Assembly (NCBI GenBank): GCA_016463765.1
Contig: JAEMQS010000006.1
Coordinates: 1 to 64,000 of the forward strand
DNA: 64,000 nt
Reading direction: 5' to 3'
From: Solirubrobacteraceae bacterium
Lineage (GTDB): Bacteria > Actinomycetota > Thermoleophilia > Solirubrobacterales > Solirubrobacteraceae
Part shown: piece by piece, positions 9,071-17,923 of the stretch
Position numbering within the stretch: the stretch's first letter is position 1
Layout of the letters: each line of letters starts with the position of its first letter
Notes under the pieces: model-generated
The model's database searches: none
What the model saw: only the letters and a program-made list of their open reading frames with translations
Told to the model about the DNA's origin: nothing
Translations under genes and position numbers: made by a program

Positions 9071-10207
9071 TCATGCTGACAGCGCCGCGTCGGCGACGGC
9101 GAGGGCGACCGCCGCGCGCGTGGGCAGCGACGACGCGAGCACGTGCTCGTGCGGCGCGTGGGCGCCCCCACCCCGCGGGCCCAGGCCGTCGACGGTCTGC
9201 GGGATCGTCGCGGCGAAGTGGCTGGCGTCGCTGGCGCCGCCGCGTTCGGCGGCGATGATCGGGCGGCCGAGGGCCGCGCTCGCACGCGCCAGGAGGCCGG
9301 CCGCCGGTTCGCGCGCATCCATGCCCGGCCAGCGCCGCAGGATCGCGGGCTCGAGTGTCGCTCCTCCGACCTCGGCGGGGATGGTGTCGACAACCGCTTC
9401 GATCGACGCGAGCGCGTCGGCCCGCAGATCGCAGGTCAGCTCGCCGGCGGCGGGCACGACGTTGAACGCGTCGCCGCTGTGCAGCACCGTCGGCACCGCG
9501 GTGAGGCGCTGGGGACCCGTGGGCGCGTGGTGGGCGGCGACGGCCTGGGCCGCGGCGGCGAGCGCGAGCAGCGCGTTGCGGCCGTCGTCCGGCGACGCGC
9601 CCGAGTGTGCCGAGCGGCCGTGCGCCCGCACCCGCAGCGTCCCGGCGGCCTTGCGCCGGACGATGACGGCGTCGTCCCCGTCGGCGTCGAGTTCGCCGGC
9701 TTCGAAGCACAAGCAGGCGTCGTACCCGGTGAACCGACCGGTATGTCCGAAGTCCCCGGTCCGCCATTCCTCGTCGCACACCAGCAGGAGGTCCGCGGCA
9801 GCGAAGTCGGCCGTCCGGTCCAGCAGCGCCCGGAGCACACCCAGCGCCAGGACGACCCCGCCCTTCATGTCCACGGTCCCCGAGCCGTTGAGCCGGTCGC
9901 CCGCGACCTCGAGGGCGCGGTGGTGCTCATGGGCGATGACGGTGTCGACGTGCCCGAGGAGCAGCAGCCGGCGGCTCCCGGTCCCGGTCAGGCGCAGCAG
10001 CAGGTCAGGGGCGTGGCGCGCCGTCGAGCAGGGGAGCCGGGAGACCTCCGCCTCGGCCGGCGCCAGTGCCGCGGCGATGGCGATCGCCTCCTCGGCGCCG
10101 GCGACATCCCCGGACGGGGACGAGACGCCGACGAGGGCCTCGAGGTCGCGAACCGCCCGCCGGGCGATGGACGCTGCGTGCGTGTCGATCCAGTCGGCCA
10201 CTCCCAC
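9071..10207 (-). CDS. M20-family metallopeptidase (carboxypeptidase/deacylase type)
   Basis: A 378-residue zinc hydrolase of the M20 family (ArgE/DapE/carboxypeptidase G2 relatives). Metal ligands and catalytic residues are visible in LLGHVDTVI, GSGTVDMKGG and the glutamate pair in CDEEWRTG, and the C-terminal histidine in GGGAHAPHEH. The dimerisation insert lies at about residues 190-290. No signal peptide is present, so it should be cytosolic. The likely reaction is hydrolysis of an N-acyl or peptide bond on an amino acid; the exact substrate is unknown. It is first in a probable two-gene operon with the LOG-family gene. Confidence 0.88.
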   Translation of the reverse strand: MGVADWIDTHAASIARRAVRDLEALVGVSSPSGDVAGAEEAIAIAAALAPAEAEVSRLPCSTARHAPDLLLRLTGTGSRRLLLLGHVDTVIAHEHHRALEVAGDRLNGSGTVDMKGGVVLALGVLRALLDRTADFAAADLLLVCDEEWRTGDFGHTGRFTGYDACLCFEAGELDADGDDAVIVRRKAAGTLRVRAHGRSAHSGASPDDGRNALLALAAAAQAVAAHHAPTGPQRLTAVPTVLHSGDAFNVVPAAGELTCDLRADALASIEAVVDTIPAEVGGATLEPAILRRWPGMDAREPAAGLLARASAALGRPIIAAERGGASDASHFAATIPQTVDGLGPRGGGAHAPHEHVLASSLPTRAAVALAVADAALSA

Positions 10208-10248
10208 CTTCTATCGCACGATGTGAACCGCAGGCGAGCCCGAAGACG

Positions 10249-10254
10249 TATGGT
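10249..10254 (+). promoter_or_regulatory. -10 box of a leaderless promoter for the peroxiredoxin
   Basis: TATGGT is placed six bases before the ATG at 10261. With the normal distance from -10 to transcription start, transcription would begin at or next to the start codon. No Shine-Dalgarno sequence is present. Confidence 0.5.
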
Positions 10255-10260
10255 GGGGCG

Positions 10261-10731
10261 ATGGCTCGCACTCCGCAGATCGGTGACCCCGCCCCTGACT
10301 TCGAGCTCGAGGGCACGGATGGGCCCTTCCGGCTCGCCGACCACCGCGGCCGCCCCGTGGTGCTCCTCTTCTACCCCGGCGACGAGACGCCGGTGTGCAC
10401 GAAGCAGTTCTGCTCGTACCGCGATCGCGGCGCCGAGCTGTCCGCCCTCGACGCCGTCGTGGTCGGCGTGTCGGCGCAGGACGTCGACTCGCACCAGGCC
10501 TTCATCGAGCACCACGGGCTCAACGTCCCGCTGCTCGCCGACACCGAGCGCGAGGTCGCCCGCGCCTACGGCGTCTCCGCCCCCGTGATGGGCACCCGGC
10601 GCGCCGTGGTGATCGTCGACGGCGACGGCCGGATCGCGCACCGCAAGGTCCACGTCCTGGGCCTGTCGTTCGCGACGGTGGACGAGCTCGCGCAGGTCCT
10701 CGCGGACCTTCCGACGCGCGAGACGGTCTAG
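10261..10731 (+). CDS. PrxQ/BCP-type peroxiredoxin
   Basis: A 156-residue AhpC/TSA-fold thiol peroxidase that would reduce hydrogen peroxide and organic peroxides. The peroxidatic cysteine is in TPVCTKQFC, with a second cysteine five residues on (C-X4-C), the arrangement of atypical two-cysteine PrxQ enzymes. The conserved FYPGDETPVC stretch and a downstream arginine-containing TRRAVVIVD strand fit the family. It is a short monomeric cytosolic type without a signal peptide. It has its own putative leaderless promoter and is followed by a strong hairpin, so it is probably monocistronic. Confidence 0.92.
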   Translation: MARTPQIGDPAPDFELEGTDGPFRLADHRGRPVVLLFYPGDETPVCTKQFCSYRDRGAELSALDAVVVGVSAQDVDSHQAFIEHHGLNVPLLADTEREVARAYGVSAPVMGTRRAVVIVDGDGRIAHRKVHVLGLSFATVDELAQVLADLPTRETV

Positions 10732-10741
10732 CTGCGCGCCG

Positions 10742-10762
10742 CCCGGGCCCGACCGGCCCGGG
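10742..10762 (+). terminator. Hairpin after the peroxiredoxin gene
   Basis: CCCGGGCC and GGCCCGGG form a perfect 8-bp stem around a five-base loop, eleven bases after the peroxiredoxin stop codon. There is no strong T tract. It sits immediately upstream of the TetR gene start, so it may both end the upstream transcript and overlap the next promoter. Confidence 0.5.
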
Positions 10763-10777
10763 TGGTATTGGTGCGTC

Positions 10778-11356
10778 ATGCCTCGCCTTGCCCCGCCGCG
10801 GGAGCGGATTCTCGCTGCCGCAGACCGGTTGTTCACGCGCGAGGGCATCCGCGCCGTCGGCATTGACGCGATCCTGCGCGAATCCGGGTGCGCCAAGGCG
10901 ACGCTCTACGTCCATTACCACTCCAAGGACGGCCTGATCGCGGCGTACCTCGCTGCGCGCGCCGCGCGGCTGCGCGAACGGCTGGGCCGGGACCTGCGGG
11001 CCGTGGCCGATCCGCGCGTGCGGCCGGTGGCCTTCTTCGACGTGCTGGCTGCACTGACCGCGGAGAAGGACTGGCGGGGCGACCCGCTCCTCGGGGCGGC
11101 CGTGGAGCGCTGCGTCGGCGAGCCCGCGCAGGCCGAGGCGCTCGCCGAGCACCGGCAGTGGCTCGGTGTGCTGCTCGAAGCACTGGCGCGCGAAGCCGGT
11201 GCCGCCGACCCGCCGCGCGCCGGGCGGCAGCTCCTGCTCCTCCATGACGGCGTCATGGCCGAGGCGTTTTATGACAACGGCCCGGCGGCCGCAGCCGAGG
11301 CGAAAGCGGTCGCTGCGGGGCTGATCGGCCAACCCTCACCCTCGACTCCAGCCTGA
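10778..11356 (+). CDS. TetR-family transcriptional regulator
   Basis: A 192-residue repressor-type protein. The N-terminal DNA-binding domain (about residues 8-55) shows RERILAAADRLFTREGI, the recognition helix region ESGCAKATLYVHYHSKDGL, and the usual helix boundary. The C-terminal ligand-binding part is helical and has the LVEALR-like arrangement of actinobacterial TetR proteins; its ligand cannot be inferred. It follows the peroxiredoxin on the same strand and converges on sufD, with a hairpin between. The regulated gene is unknown; the divergent or adjacent genes are the usual first guess. Confidence 0.9.
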   Translation: MPRLAPPRERILAAADRLFTREGIRAVGIDAILRESGCAKATLYVHYHSKDGLIAAYLAARAARLRERLGRDLRAVADPRVRPVAFFDVLAALTAEKDWRGDPLLGAAVERCVGEPAQAEALAEHRQWLGVLLEALAREAGAADPPRAGRQLLLLHDGVMAEAFYDNGPAAAAEAKAVAAGLIGQPSPSTPA

Positions 11357-11424
11357 GGCTCAGCGCCCGTCCCCGACGTTTTACCCGCACAACGGGCCTT
11401 TCGTCAGTGTCCGGCCCGGAACGA

Positions 11425-11452
11425 CGAAGGGCGCCCCGCTGGACGCCCTTCG
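11425..11452. terminator. Bidirectional terminator-like hairpin between tetR and sufD
   Basis: CGAAGGGCG and CGCCCTTCG form a perfect 9-bp stem with a ten-base loop. It sits between the convergent stop codons of the TetR gene (11356) and sufD (11476), where a shared terminator would be expected. Confidence 0.55.
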
Positions 11453-11475
11453 CACAACGTTATGGAACCCCGGCG

Positions 11476-12726
11476 TTATCCGAGGACGACTTCGAGCCGG
11501 CGATCGAGGGCGGCGCCGACGGCCTCACGGACCGGGCCCTCCTCGAAGCGCTCGACCGTCGCCTGCAGGAACCCCTCGATGACCAGGCGCCGCGCCTTGG
11601 CCTCCGGGAGCCCGTGGGAGCGCAGGTAGTAGATCTGCTCGGGGTCGAGCTGCGCGATCGCCGCCGCATGCGTGCAGCGGACGTCGTTGGCGAGGATCTC
11701 GAGCCCCGGGATGGCGTCCGCGTGCGCCTTCTTGGAGATCAGCAGGTTGCGTGACTCCTGGAAGGCGTCGATCTGCTGCGCCCCCTCGTCGACCTTGATC
11801 ATGCCCGACCACACGGTGTGCGACCGCTCGCCCAGGATGCCCCGGAACGCCAGGTCACTGTTGGTCCGCGGCGCGGAATGCTCCTGCGTGGTGGCGTAAT
11901 CGAGGTGCTGGCGGCCGTTCGTGGCGTACGCGCCGGTGACGCGGCCCTCGGCGCCCTCGCCGGCCAGATCGGTCTCCACCGCGACGCGGCCGTTGGCCGA
12001 GCCGAAGCCGAGGATGATCCAGTCCAGCGTGCCGTCGCGCTGGACGACCGCGCGCTGGCTGCCGAAGACCCACGTCTTCTGGGACAGATCCTGCGCCCCG
12101 ACGTAGCGCAGCGACGCGCCCTGGCCCACGGACAGTTCGACGACCGTGGTCACCAGGCCGTCCTGCTCGCCGTCGGCGGACAGGTGCTGCTCCCAGACCT
12201 CGGCCTCCGCGCCGTCCTCGAGGACGACGAGCGTGCGCCAGTGCGCGGCGCTGCCGGGCGTGGCGTGCACAGCGGTCACGACGATCGGGGCGTCGACCGT
12301 CACGCCTCGCGGGACGTAGACGAACGCGCCACCGGTCCAGCCGGCCTCGTTGCGCGCGACGAACGGGTCGTCACCGTCGACGATCGACCCGAAGTGCTGC
12401 TCGAGCACCTCGGCGTGCGAGACCGCGGCCTCGGACAGCGGCAGGACGAGCGGGCCCTCGGAGTCGAGCTCCGGGCCCGGCGCGAACGTCGTGTCGACCT
12501 GGTCGAGCCGGACTGCGCCCTCGGGCGCCTCCAGCACGGGCGTCACCGACCGCGCGAGCGCGAGATCTCCCGCGCCGGCGGGCGCAAACGCGTCGAGATC
12601 GAGGCCCTTCAGGGGCGTGAACTCCCAGCCGAGCTGGCCGCGGAACGTCGGCAGCGGCAGGGACGCCGCCAGCTCGGCGCCGCGTGCGCGGCGGTCGGCC
12701 AGGAAGTCAGCAGCAGCGGTCGTCAT
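11476..12726 (-). CDS. sufD: Fe-S cluster assembly protein SufD
   Basis: A 416-residue subunit of the SufBCD scaffold on which Fe-S clusters are built in the cytosol. The track ORF runs upstream to 13266, but the true start is the ATG at 12726, which overlaps the sufB stop in ATGA. Visible features include the beta-helix core with [14 protein letters not shown], the SufB/SufD signature region [21 protein letters not shown], and the conserved C-terminal [21 protein letters not shown] and [18 protein letters not shown]. Translational coupling to sufB fits a SufB-SufD heterodimer. The partner sufC lies 8 kb away in a second block. Confidence 0.95.
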   Translation of the reverse strand: MTTAAADFLADRRARGAELAASLPLPTFRGQLGWEFTPLKGLDLDAFAPAGAGDLALARSVTPVLEAPEGAVRLDQVDTTFAPGPELDSEGPLVLPLSEAAVSHAEVLEQHFGSIVDGDDPFVARNEAGWTGGAFVYVPRGVTVDAPIVVTAVHATPGSAAHWRTLVVLEDGAEAEVWEQHLSADGEQDGLVTTVVELSVGQGASLRYVGAQDLSQKTWVFGSQRAVVQRDGTLDWIILGFGSANGRVAVETDLAGEGAEGRVTGAYATNGRQHLDYATTQEHSAPRTNSDLAFRGILGERSHTVWSGMIKVDEGAQQIDAFQESRNLLISKKAHADAIPGLEILANDVRCTHAAAIAQLDPEQIYYLRSHGLPEAKARRLVIEGFLQATVERFEEGPVREAVGAALDRRLEVVLG

Positions 12727-14156
12727 CCGATGGAGCCCTCCATCTGCAGCTCGATCAGGCGGTTCATCTCGACCGCGTATTCCATGGGGAGCTCCTTGAC
12801 GATCGGCTCGATGAAGCCGTTGACGATCAGCTTGGACGCGTCCTCCTCCGGGATCCCGTGGGACTGGAGGTAGAACAGCTGCTCCTCGCCGACCTTCGAG
12901 ACCGTGGCCTCGTGGCCGACGTCGACGTCGTCCTCGCCGATGCGGATCGTCGGGTAGGTGTCCGAGCGCGACTGCTCGTCGAGGAGCAGCGCGTCGCAGA
13001 CGACCTTCGACTTCGCGCCGTGCGCGCCCTTGGCGACCTCGAGCAGACCGCGGTACGAGCTGCGCCCGCCGTCCTTGGAGATCGACTTGGCGAAGATGTT
13101 CGACGTCGTGTTCGGCGCGGCGTGCACGATCTTCGCGCCCGCGTCCTGATGCTGGCCGGTGCCCGCGAAGGCGATCGACAGCACCTCGCCGTGGGCGCGC
13201 TCGCCCATCAGCCAGACCGCCGGGTACTTCATCGTGAGCTTCGAGCCCAGGTTGCAGTCGACCCACTCCACCGTGGCGTCACGCTCGGCGACCGCGCGCT
13301 TCGTCACGAGGTTGAAGACGTTCTGCGACCAGTTCTGCACCGTCGTGTAGCGGATGCGGGCACCCGGCTTGGCGATGAGCTCGACCACCGCGGAGTGCAG
13401 CGAATCGCCGCTGTACGTCGGGGCGGTGCAGCCCTCGACGTAGTGCACGTACGAGCCCTCGTCGGCGATGATGATCGTCCGCTCGAACTGGCCCATGTTC
13501 TCCGTGTTGATGCGGAAGTAGGCCTGCAGCGGCATCTCGACGTGCACGCCCGGCGGCACGTAGACGAACGAGCCGCCCGACCACACGGCGCTGTTCAGCG
13601 CGGCGAGCTTGTTGTCGTTCGCCGGGATGATCGTGGCGAAGTACTCGCGGACGAGGTCCTCGTGCTCGCGCAGCGCGGTGTCCATGTCCATGAAGATCAC
13701 GCCGAGCTTCTCGAGGTCCTCGCGCACCTGGTGGTAGACGACCTCGGACTCGTACTGGGCGCCGACGCCGGCGAGGAACTTGCGCTCGGCCTCCGGGATG
13801 CCCAGGCGGTCGAACGTCTTCTTGACGTCCTCGGGGACGTCGTCCCACGAGCGCTCGGCCCGCTCGGACGCACGGACGAAGTAGTGGATGTCGTCGAAGT
13901 CGACCTCGGCGAGCATCGGGCTGCCCCAGGTCGGCATCGGGCGGGCCAGGAAGTAGTCGAGCGCCTTGAGGCGGAACTCCCGCATCCACGCGGGCTCGCT
14001 CTTCATCTCGGAGATCTTCTCGACGATCTCGCGGTTGATGCCCTTCGGCGCCTTGTACAGGTAGTTCTCGGCGTCGTGGAAGCCGTACTTCTCGGTGTAA
14101 TCCGAGTTGATGTCCTGCAGGGCTTCCTGCTCGGCGATGACGTCAGGTGTGGCCAT
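12723..14156 (-). CDS. sufB: Fe-S cluster assembly protein SufB
   Basis: A 477-residue scaffold subunit of the SUF system, close to the normal length. Family hallmarks include [62 protein letters not shown] (the cysteine proposed to take part in cluster or sulfur handling) and [20 protein letters not shown] near the C-terminus. The gene starts three bases after the Rieske protein stop and overlaps sufD by four bases, so these three are one transcript. Expression is probably controlled through the inverted repeat upstream of the Rieske gene. Confidence 0.96.
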   Translation of the reverse strand: MATPDVIAEQEALQDINSDYTEKYGFHDAENYLYKAPKGINREIVEKISEMKSEPAWMREFRLKALDYFLARPMPTWGSPMLAEVDFDDIHYFVRASERAERSWDDVPEDVKKTFDRLGIPEAERKFLAGVGAQYESEVVYHQVREDLEKLGVIFMDMDTALREHEDLVREYFATIIPANDNKLAALNSAVWSGGSFVYVPPGVHVEMPLQAYFRINTENMGQFERTIIIADEGSYVHYVEGCTAPTYSGDSLHSAVVELIAKPGARIRYTTVQNWSQNVFNLVTKRAVAERDATVEWVDCNLGSKLTMKYPAVWLMGERAHGEVLSIAFAGTGQHQDAGAKIVHAAPNTTSNIFAKSISKDGGRSSYRGLLEVAKGAHGAKSKVVCDALLLDEQSRSDTYPTIRIGEDDVDVGHEATVSKVGEEQLFYLQSHGIPEEDASKLIVNGFIEPIVKELPMEYAVEMNRLIELQMEGSIG

Positions 14157-14159
14157 GGG

Positions 14160-14477
14160 CTACTCCACCTCCAGCTTGATCGTGTCACCCTCGACCCGAA
14201 CGACGAACGTCTCGACCGGGGCGTAGGCGGGCAGGGTCTGTGGCTTGCCGGTGCGCAGATCGAACAGCGAGCCGTGCCGTGGGCATTCCACGACACAGCG
14301 CTCCTGATCGAACGTGCCCTCGGCGAGCGGTCCGTCATCGTGCGAGCAGCGATCCTCGATGGCGAGGAGTTCGCCGTTGCAGTTGAAAACGCCGATCTCG
14401 TAGTCCTCCCAGACGACGATCTTGCGATCGCCGGGGGCGAGTTCCTCGAGGCTGCAGACGTCGATGACTTCGGGCAT
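14160..14477 (-). CDS. Rieske-type [2Fe-2S] ferredoxin, first gene of the sufBD operon
   Basis: A 105-residue soluble Rieske protein. Cluster ligands are visible as C-S-H in EDRCSHDDGPL and C-x2-H in ECPRHGSLFD. It resembles the small ferredoxin components (NirD/BphF type) that are often included in actinobacterial SUF operons, probably as an electron donor or a client. I start at the ATG at 14477 (MPEVIDVCSLEEL); the track ORF extends far upstream but is not protein-like there. The upstream inverted repeat AATCCG/CGGATT starts 17 bases before this ATG and is similar to that at iscR. Confidence 0.93.
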   Translation of the reverse strand: MPEVIDVCSLEELAPGDRKIVVWEDYEIGVFNCNGELLAIEDRCSHDDGPLAEGTFDQERCVVECPRHGSLFDLRTGKPQTLPAYAPVETFVVRVEGDTIKLEVE

Positions 14478-14494
14478 ACGGTGGAGCGGTTCCA

Positions 14495-14518
14495 AATCCG
14501 ATTGCAGAGGTACGGATT
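14495..14518 (-). promoter_or_regulatory. Candidate IscR operator upstream of Rieske-sufB-sufD
   Basis: AATCCG and CGGATT form an inverted repeat separated by twelve bases containing GAGGT. The same elements in the same order (AATCC, GAGGT, CGGAT) occur upstream of the Rrf2-family gene at 22173..22194. This suggests both suf blocks answer to one regulator. Confidence 0.5.
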
Positions 14519-14564
14519 GTAGCGGGCGACCGGTCATCACGGCCGTCCGTGGCACACTGGCACG

Positions 14565-15755
14565 GTGATGTGTCGTCGCCTGTTCGCGTCGGTCGCCGTG
14601 GCGATCGCGGTCGTCGTGCCCACGTCCGCCGAGGCCGCCACCACCTGTGCGCCTCCGACCGGACCGCAGGAGTTCCAGCGGGCCGCGCCCGAGGCCCTCG
14701 GCCTCGACGCCGCGAAGCTGCGCAGCGCGACCCGGTTCATGGCTTCGCACAGCGCGCTCTCGGTCCGCGTGTACCGCCATGGCTGTCTGGCCTCGAGGAG
14801 CCATCTCGATCCCTACACCGAGCACGTCCGCAACAACGTCTGGAGCGTGACGAAGGGCGTCACCGCCCTGCTGACCGGCCGCGCGATCACCCAGGGCAAA
14901 CTCGGCCTCGACGACCCGATCGCCCGCTACCTCCCCGAGGCCGACGACGCACACGGCGCGATCACCGTCCGTCAGCTGCTCACGCAGACATCCGGGCTGC
15001 GTTTCTCCTGGTCCTCCGACGTCCTGGCGCGCGACGCCGTCGGCTACACGCTCACTCTGCCCTTCAAGCACCGGCCTGGCACGTACTTCGAATACGCGCA
15101 GACGACGGTGACGCTGCTCGGCGCCGTCGTTCAGCGTGCCGTGGGCGAGGACCTGCAGGCCTACGCGCACCGCGAGCTCTTCGCGCCTCTCGGCATCCCG
15201 CGCCACCACTGGACCTGGACGCGCGACGCGACAGGACAGACCCAGGCCTACGCCTTCCTGTTCATGCCGCCCAAGCACCTGGGCCGTGTCGGTCAGCTGC
15301 TGCTCTCGGAGGGACGCTGGGGACCGCAGCAGCTCATCAACCCCGCGTACGTGCGGGAACTGGCCGCGCCCACGCCGACGAACGGCGGCTACGGCTTCCT
15401 GACCTGGACGAACGCCGGCGGCTGGCTGATCACGGCCACCGCGCCGGACCGCCGCCGGATCGATGCGCCGTTCATCCCCACCGCGCCGCCCGACGCCTAC
15501 GCGTTCGTGGGGTTCCTGGGCCAGCTGGTCCTGGTGATCCCGAGCCTCGACATGGTCATCGTCCGCACCGGGCTGCCTCCCAGCAGTGGGCAGACCAGCG
15601 ACATCGACTACGAAGGCATCCGCCGCATCCTGCAGGCGGTGACCGATGTCGATGTTCCCGACCCGGGTCCGTATACGCCCATGCGGGGTTCCGGAAGCTT
15701 CAGCCTCGCCAGCTGGCTGGACCTCGAGACGCTGCAGCTCGCCGTGCGCCGCTGA
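14565..15755 (+). CDS. Exported serine hydrolase (class C beta-lactamase/DD-peptidase family)
   Basis: A 396-residue protein with an N-terminal signal peptide (basic MCRRLF, hydrophobic run, AEA cleavage region near residue 24). The serine-lysine catalytic motif S-x-x-K is present in VWSVTKGVTALL, and the tyrosine motif appears as YAQ in FEYAQTTVTLLG instead of the usual YxN. LLTQTSGL is also typical. Members include esterases, DD-peptidases and beta-lactamases; the activity cannot be decided here. Either GTG 14565 or ATG 14568 could be the start. It lies between the two suf blocks, divergent from the Rieske gene, and converges with the M15-like gene with no gap. Confidence 0.85.
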   Translation: MMCRRLFASVAVAIAVVVPTSAEAATTCAPPTGPQEFQRAAPEALGLDAAKLRSATRFMASHSALSVRVYRHGCLASRSHLDPYTEHVRNNVWSVTKGVTALLTGRAITQGKLGLDDPIARYLPEADDAHGAITVRQLLTQTSGLRFSWSSDVLARDAVGYTLTLPFKHRPGTYFEYAQTTVTLLGAVVQRAVGEDLQAYAHRELFAPLGIPRHHWTWTRDATGQTQAYAFLFMPPKHLGRVGQLLLSEGRWGPQQLINPAYVRELAAPTPTNGGYGFLTWTNAGGWLITATAPDRRRIDAPFIPTAPPDAYAFVGFLGQLVLVIPSLDMVIVRTGLPPSSGQTSDIDYEGIRRILQAVTDVDVPDPGPYTPMRGSGSFSLASWLDLETLQLAVRR

Positions 15756-16382
15756 CTACCGGCGCGAACGCCAGAACGACGTCCGCCCCATCGCCCCCGC
15801 CTTCGTCATCCCGATGTGGATGTGGTCGCGGTGGGCGACCGTGGGGCTGACCTTCTTGCGCGGCGTGATCCCGTCCTTGCCGAAGCAGTCGCGGTAGTCG
15901 CGGAAGTCCTCCATGCCCGCGGACCAGTAGCCGCAGTCCCAGATCAGCTCCTGGACGCCCATGCGGCGCGCCAGGGCCTGCGGTTCGCCGGTGCGGTCGG
16001 GGGCGAGCAGCAGGCGGATGAGCTTCGTGGCCGCCGCCTTGTCCGCCGGATCGTTCACGTTCAGGTGCCAGTCGATCGCCCGGCCCTCGGCGTGCAGCGA
16101 CGCGCTGTCCTCGCCCCACAGCTCGCAGCGATACGAGCCCCAGTGCTGACCGCGGTGCTTGGCCTGCAGCCAGGAGACCATCGCGTCGACGCCCGGGCGC
16201 CGCATCCGGACGCAGCGCGTGGCGGGGTCGTACTCGCTGTCCTCGATCGGCGTGTCCGCCAGGCGCTCTGCCGGGTTGCCCCGGACCGGCTGAGGGTCGA
16301 GCGGGAGGTCGACGATGGCGCCGGCCGCGGGAACCGACACGAGCGTCACGAGCAGCACGAGGAGTGCGACGGGGAGGCGCAT
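15756..16382 (-). CDS. Exported M15-like (VanY-type) peptidase domain protein
   Basis: A 208-residue protein from the ATG at 16382, with a clean signal peptide (MRLPVALLVLLVTLVS, cleaved near AAGA). Metal-binding motifs resemble LAS-type D-Ala-D-Ala peptidases: SLHAEGRAIDWHLN supplies H and D, and DHIHIGM supplies the last histidine. These suggest a zinc-dependent wall hydrolase acting outside the membrane. The track start at 16472 adds 30 residues before the signal peptide and was rejected. It starts 125 bases from the divergent glycoside hydrolase. The family assignment rests on motifs only. Confidence 0.65.
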   Translation of the reverse strand: MRLPVALLVLLVTLVSVPAAGAIVDLPLDPQPVRGNPAERLADTPIEDSEYDPATRCVRMRRPGVDAMVSWLQAKHRGQHWGSYRCELWGEDSASLHAEGRAIDWHLNVNDPADKAAATKLIRLLLAPDRTGEPQALARRMGVQELIWDCGYWSAGMEDFRDYRDCFGKDGITPRKKVSPTVAHRDHIHIGMTKAGAMGRTSFWRSRR

Positions 16383-16495
16383 GCCCCTTGGATCGGCCGG
16401 TCCATCATCCGAGGCCAGCACAGGCGGCGGATGTCCGATGCGCCTTGCGCCAGCGAAGTGAACGACGTTCACCTCAAAAAGCGGTCCGACGGGCG

Positions 16496-16501
16496 TATGG
16501 T
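16496..16501 (+). promoter_or_regulatory. -10 box of a leaderless promoter for the glycoside hydrolase
   Basis: TATGGT, six bases before the ATG at 16508 and identical in sequence and spacing to that of the peroxiredoxin gene. Confidence 0.5.
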
Positions 16502-16507
16502 CGGCGC

Positions 16508-17872
16508 ATGCTGTCTCGTGTCCGCCTCGTCACTTCGGCCGCGCTGGCCGCGCTCGCCATGGCTCCGGCGCAGGCCGGTGCCGCCCCGGCCGCCCCCGCC
16601 GACGCCTTCGCCGACTCGGTCGGCGTGAACACCCACGTCATGTACTCGAAGACGGCGTACTGGGACCTCGAACGGATGCGCACCGCGCTGCGCTACCTCG
16701 GCGTGCGGCACATCCGCGACGGCGTGCGCTGGTACACGTCGCCGAGCTACGGGTGGTACCGCGACGAGCAGGCCAAGCGCTACACGTCACTGGCGCGCAG
16801 CGGCATCGGGCTGAACCTGCTCATGCCATGGCCCAACGGCGAAGTCGGCACGACGCGCCAGGCGCTCGACGTCATCGCCGGCCTGCCGGGAGTCGTCTCC
16901 GTCGAGGCCGCGAACGAGTGGGACCTCCAAGGACCCTTCGAGACCTGGCCGCAGGAGATCCGCGCCCAGACCCGCGAGACGCGTGCTGCGATGAAGGCGG
17001 ACCCGAAGCTCCGGCGGACGCCGTTCATCGCGCCGTCGTTCGGGCGCAACGGCAGCCCGGTGACCGCCGGCGACCTCAGCGCCCACGTGGACTTCGGCAA
17101 CAGCCACCCCTACATGGGCGGCAGCCGCCCGGAGATCGGAGAGTTCCCCGGCCAGTGGTCGATCCAGCGCCACATCGACACGCTGCGTGCGGTCTCCGGG
17201 ACCAAGCCCTTCGTCATCACCGAGACGGGGTACCACACGGCGGCCAACCAGACCGACCGTCAGAAGCCCGTCGGCGCGGACGCCGGAGCCGCGTACCTGG
17301 TGCGCACACTGCTCGAGCACTTCCGCCTGGGAGCGACGCGCACCTACGTCTACGAGCTCGTCGACCAGTACGACGACCCGGAGCTCGGCAACCAGGAGGC
17401 GAACTTCGGCCTCTTCCGCAACGACTGGTCGCCCAAGCCCGCCGCGACCGCGGTGCGCAACCTGCTCGCCGTGCTGCGCAGCGGCCGCGCGCTGCGCGGC
17501 CAGTCGCTCGACTACACCGTGACCGGCGGGGACGCGAACCTGCGGACGATGGCCTTCACCAAGTCCGGTGGGGGCTTCACCCTCGCCATCTGGCGCCCCG
17601 AGGTGCTCTGGAACCATGCGACGAAGCAACCCATCGCGGTTCGGGACGTGCCGATGACGGTCACGTTCGGCAAGCAGTTCGCCGGCGCGCAGGTGTTCCG
17701 CCCGACGCGCGGCTCCGGCGCGTTCCAGACGGTCGGGGCGACGGCCGGCATGGACGTCGCGGTGGGTGCCGACCCGGTGCTCATCGACCTGCGACCGACC
17801 GCCGGCGACCGCTGGAACGCCCAGCTGCGCGAGTGGTGGTGCCGCGTGGCGCCGACCACCTGCCCGCGATAG
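16508..17872 (+). CDS. Exported glycoside hydrolase-like protein (clan GH-A type)
   Basis: A 454-residue protein with a signal peptide ending near AGAAPAAP (about residue 26). The central region looks like a TIM barrel: DSVGVNTH at strand 1, RHIRDGVRWY, and the two expected glutamates in VEAANEWDL (acid/base) and FVITETGYH (nucleophile), the clan GH-A pattern. A C-terminal beta region (from about 350) resembles the accessory domain of such enzymes. The substrate is unknown; a plant or microbial polysaccharide is likely. The ATG at 16508 was preferred over the track start at 16364, because it begins the signal peptide. It is followed by the phytase gene 51 bases later. Confidence 0.78.
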   Translation: MLSRVRLVTSAALAALAMAPAQAGAAPAAPADAFADSVGVNTHVMYSKTAYWDLERMRTALRYLGVRHIRDGVRWYTSPSYGWYRDEQAKRYTSLARSGIGLNLLMPWPNGEVGTTRQALDVIAGLPGVVSVEAANEWDLQGPFETWPQEIRAQTRETRAAMKADPKLRRTPFIAPSFGRNGSPVTAGDLSAHVDFGNSHPYMGGSRPEIGEFPGQWSIQRHIDTLRAVSGTKPFVITETGYHTAANQTDRQKPVGADAGAAYLVRTLLEHFRLGATRTYVYELVDQYDDPELGNQEANFGLFRNDWSPKPAATAVRNLLAVLRSGRALRGQSLDYTVTGGDANLRTMAFTKSGGGFTLAIWRPEVLWNHATKQPIAVRDVPMTVTFGKQFAGAQVFRPTRGSGAFQTVGATAGMDVAVGADPVLIDLRPTAGDRWNAQLREWWCRVAPTTCPR

Positions 17873-17923
17873 TTCACGACCTCTTCGCATCTGCCGGCGC
17901 GGCGCCTGACACGGTGCCGCGCC

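Noticed and set aside
7354-9258. 634-residue plus-strand ORF
   Set aside because: Antisense to the GGDEF/EAL and LOG genes with low-complexity composition.
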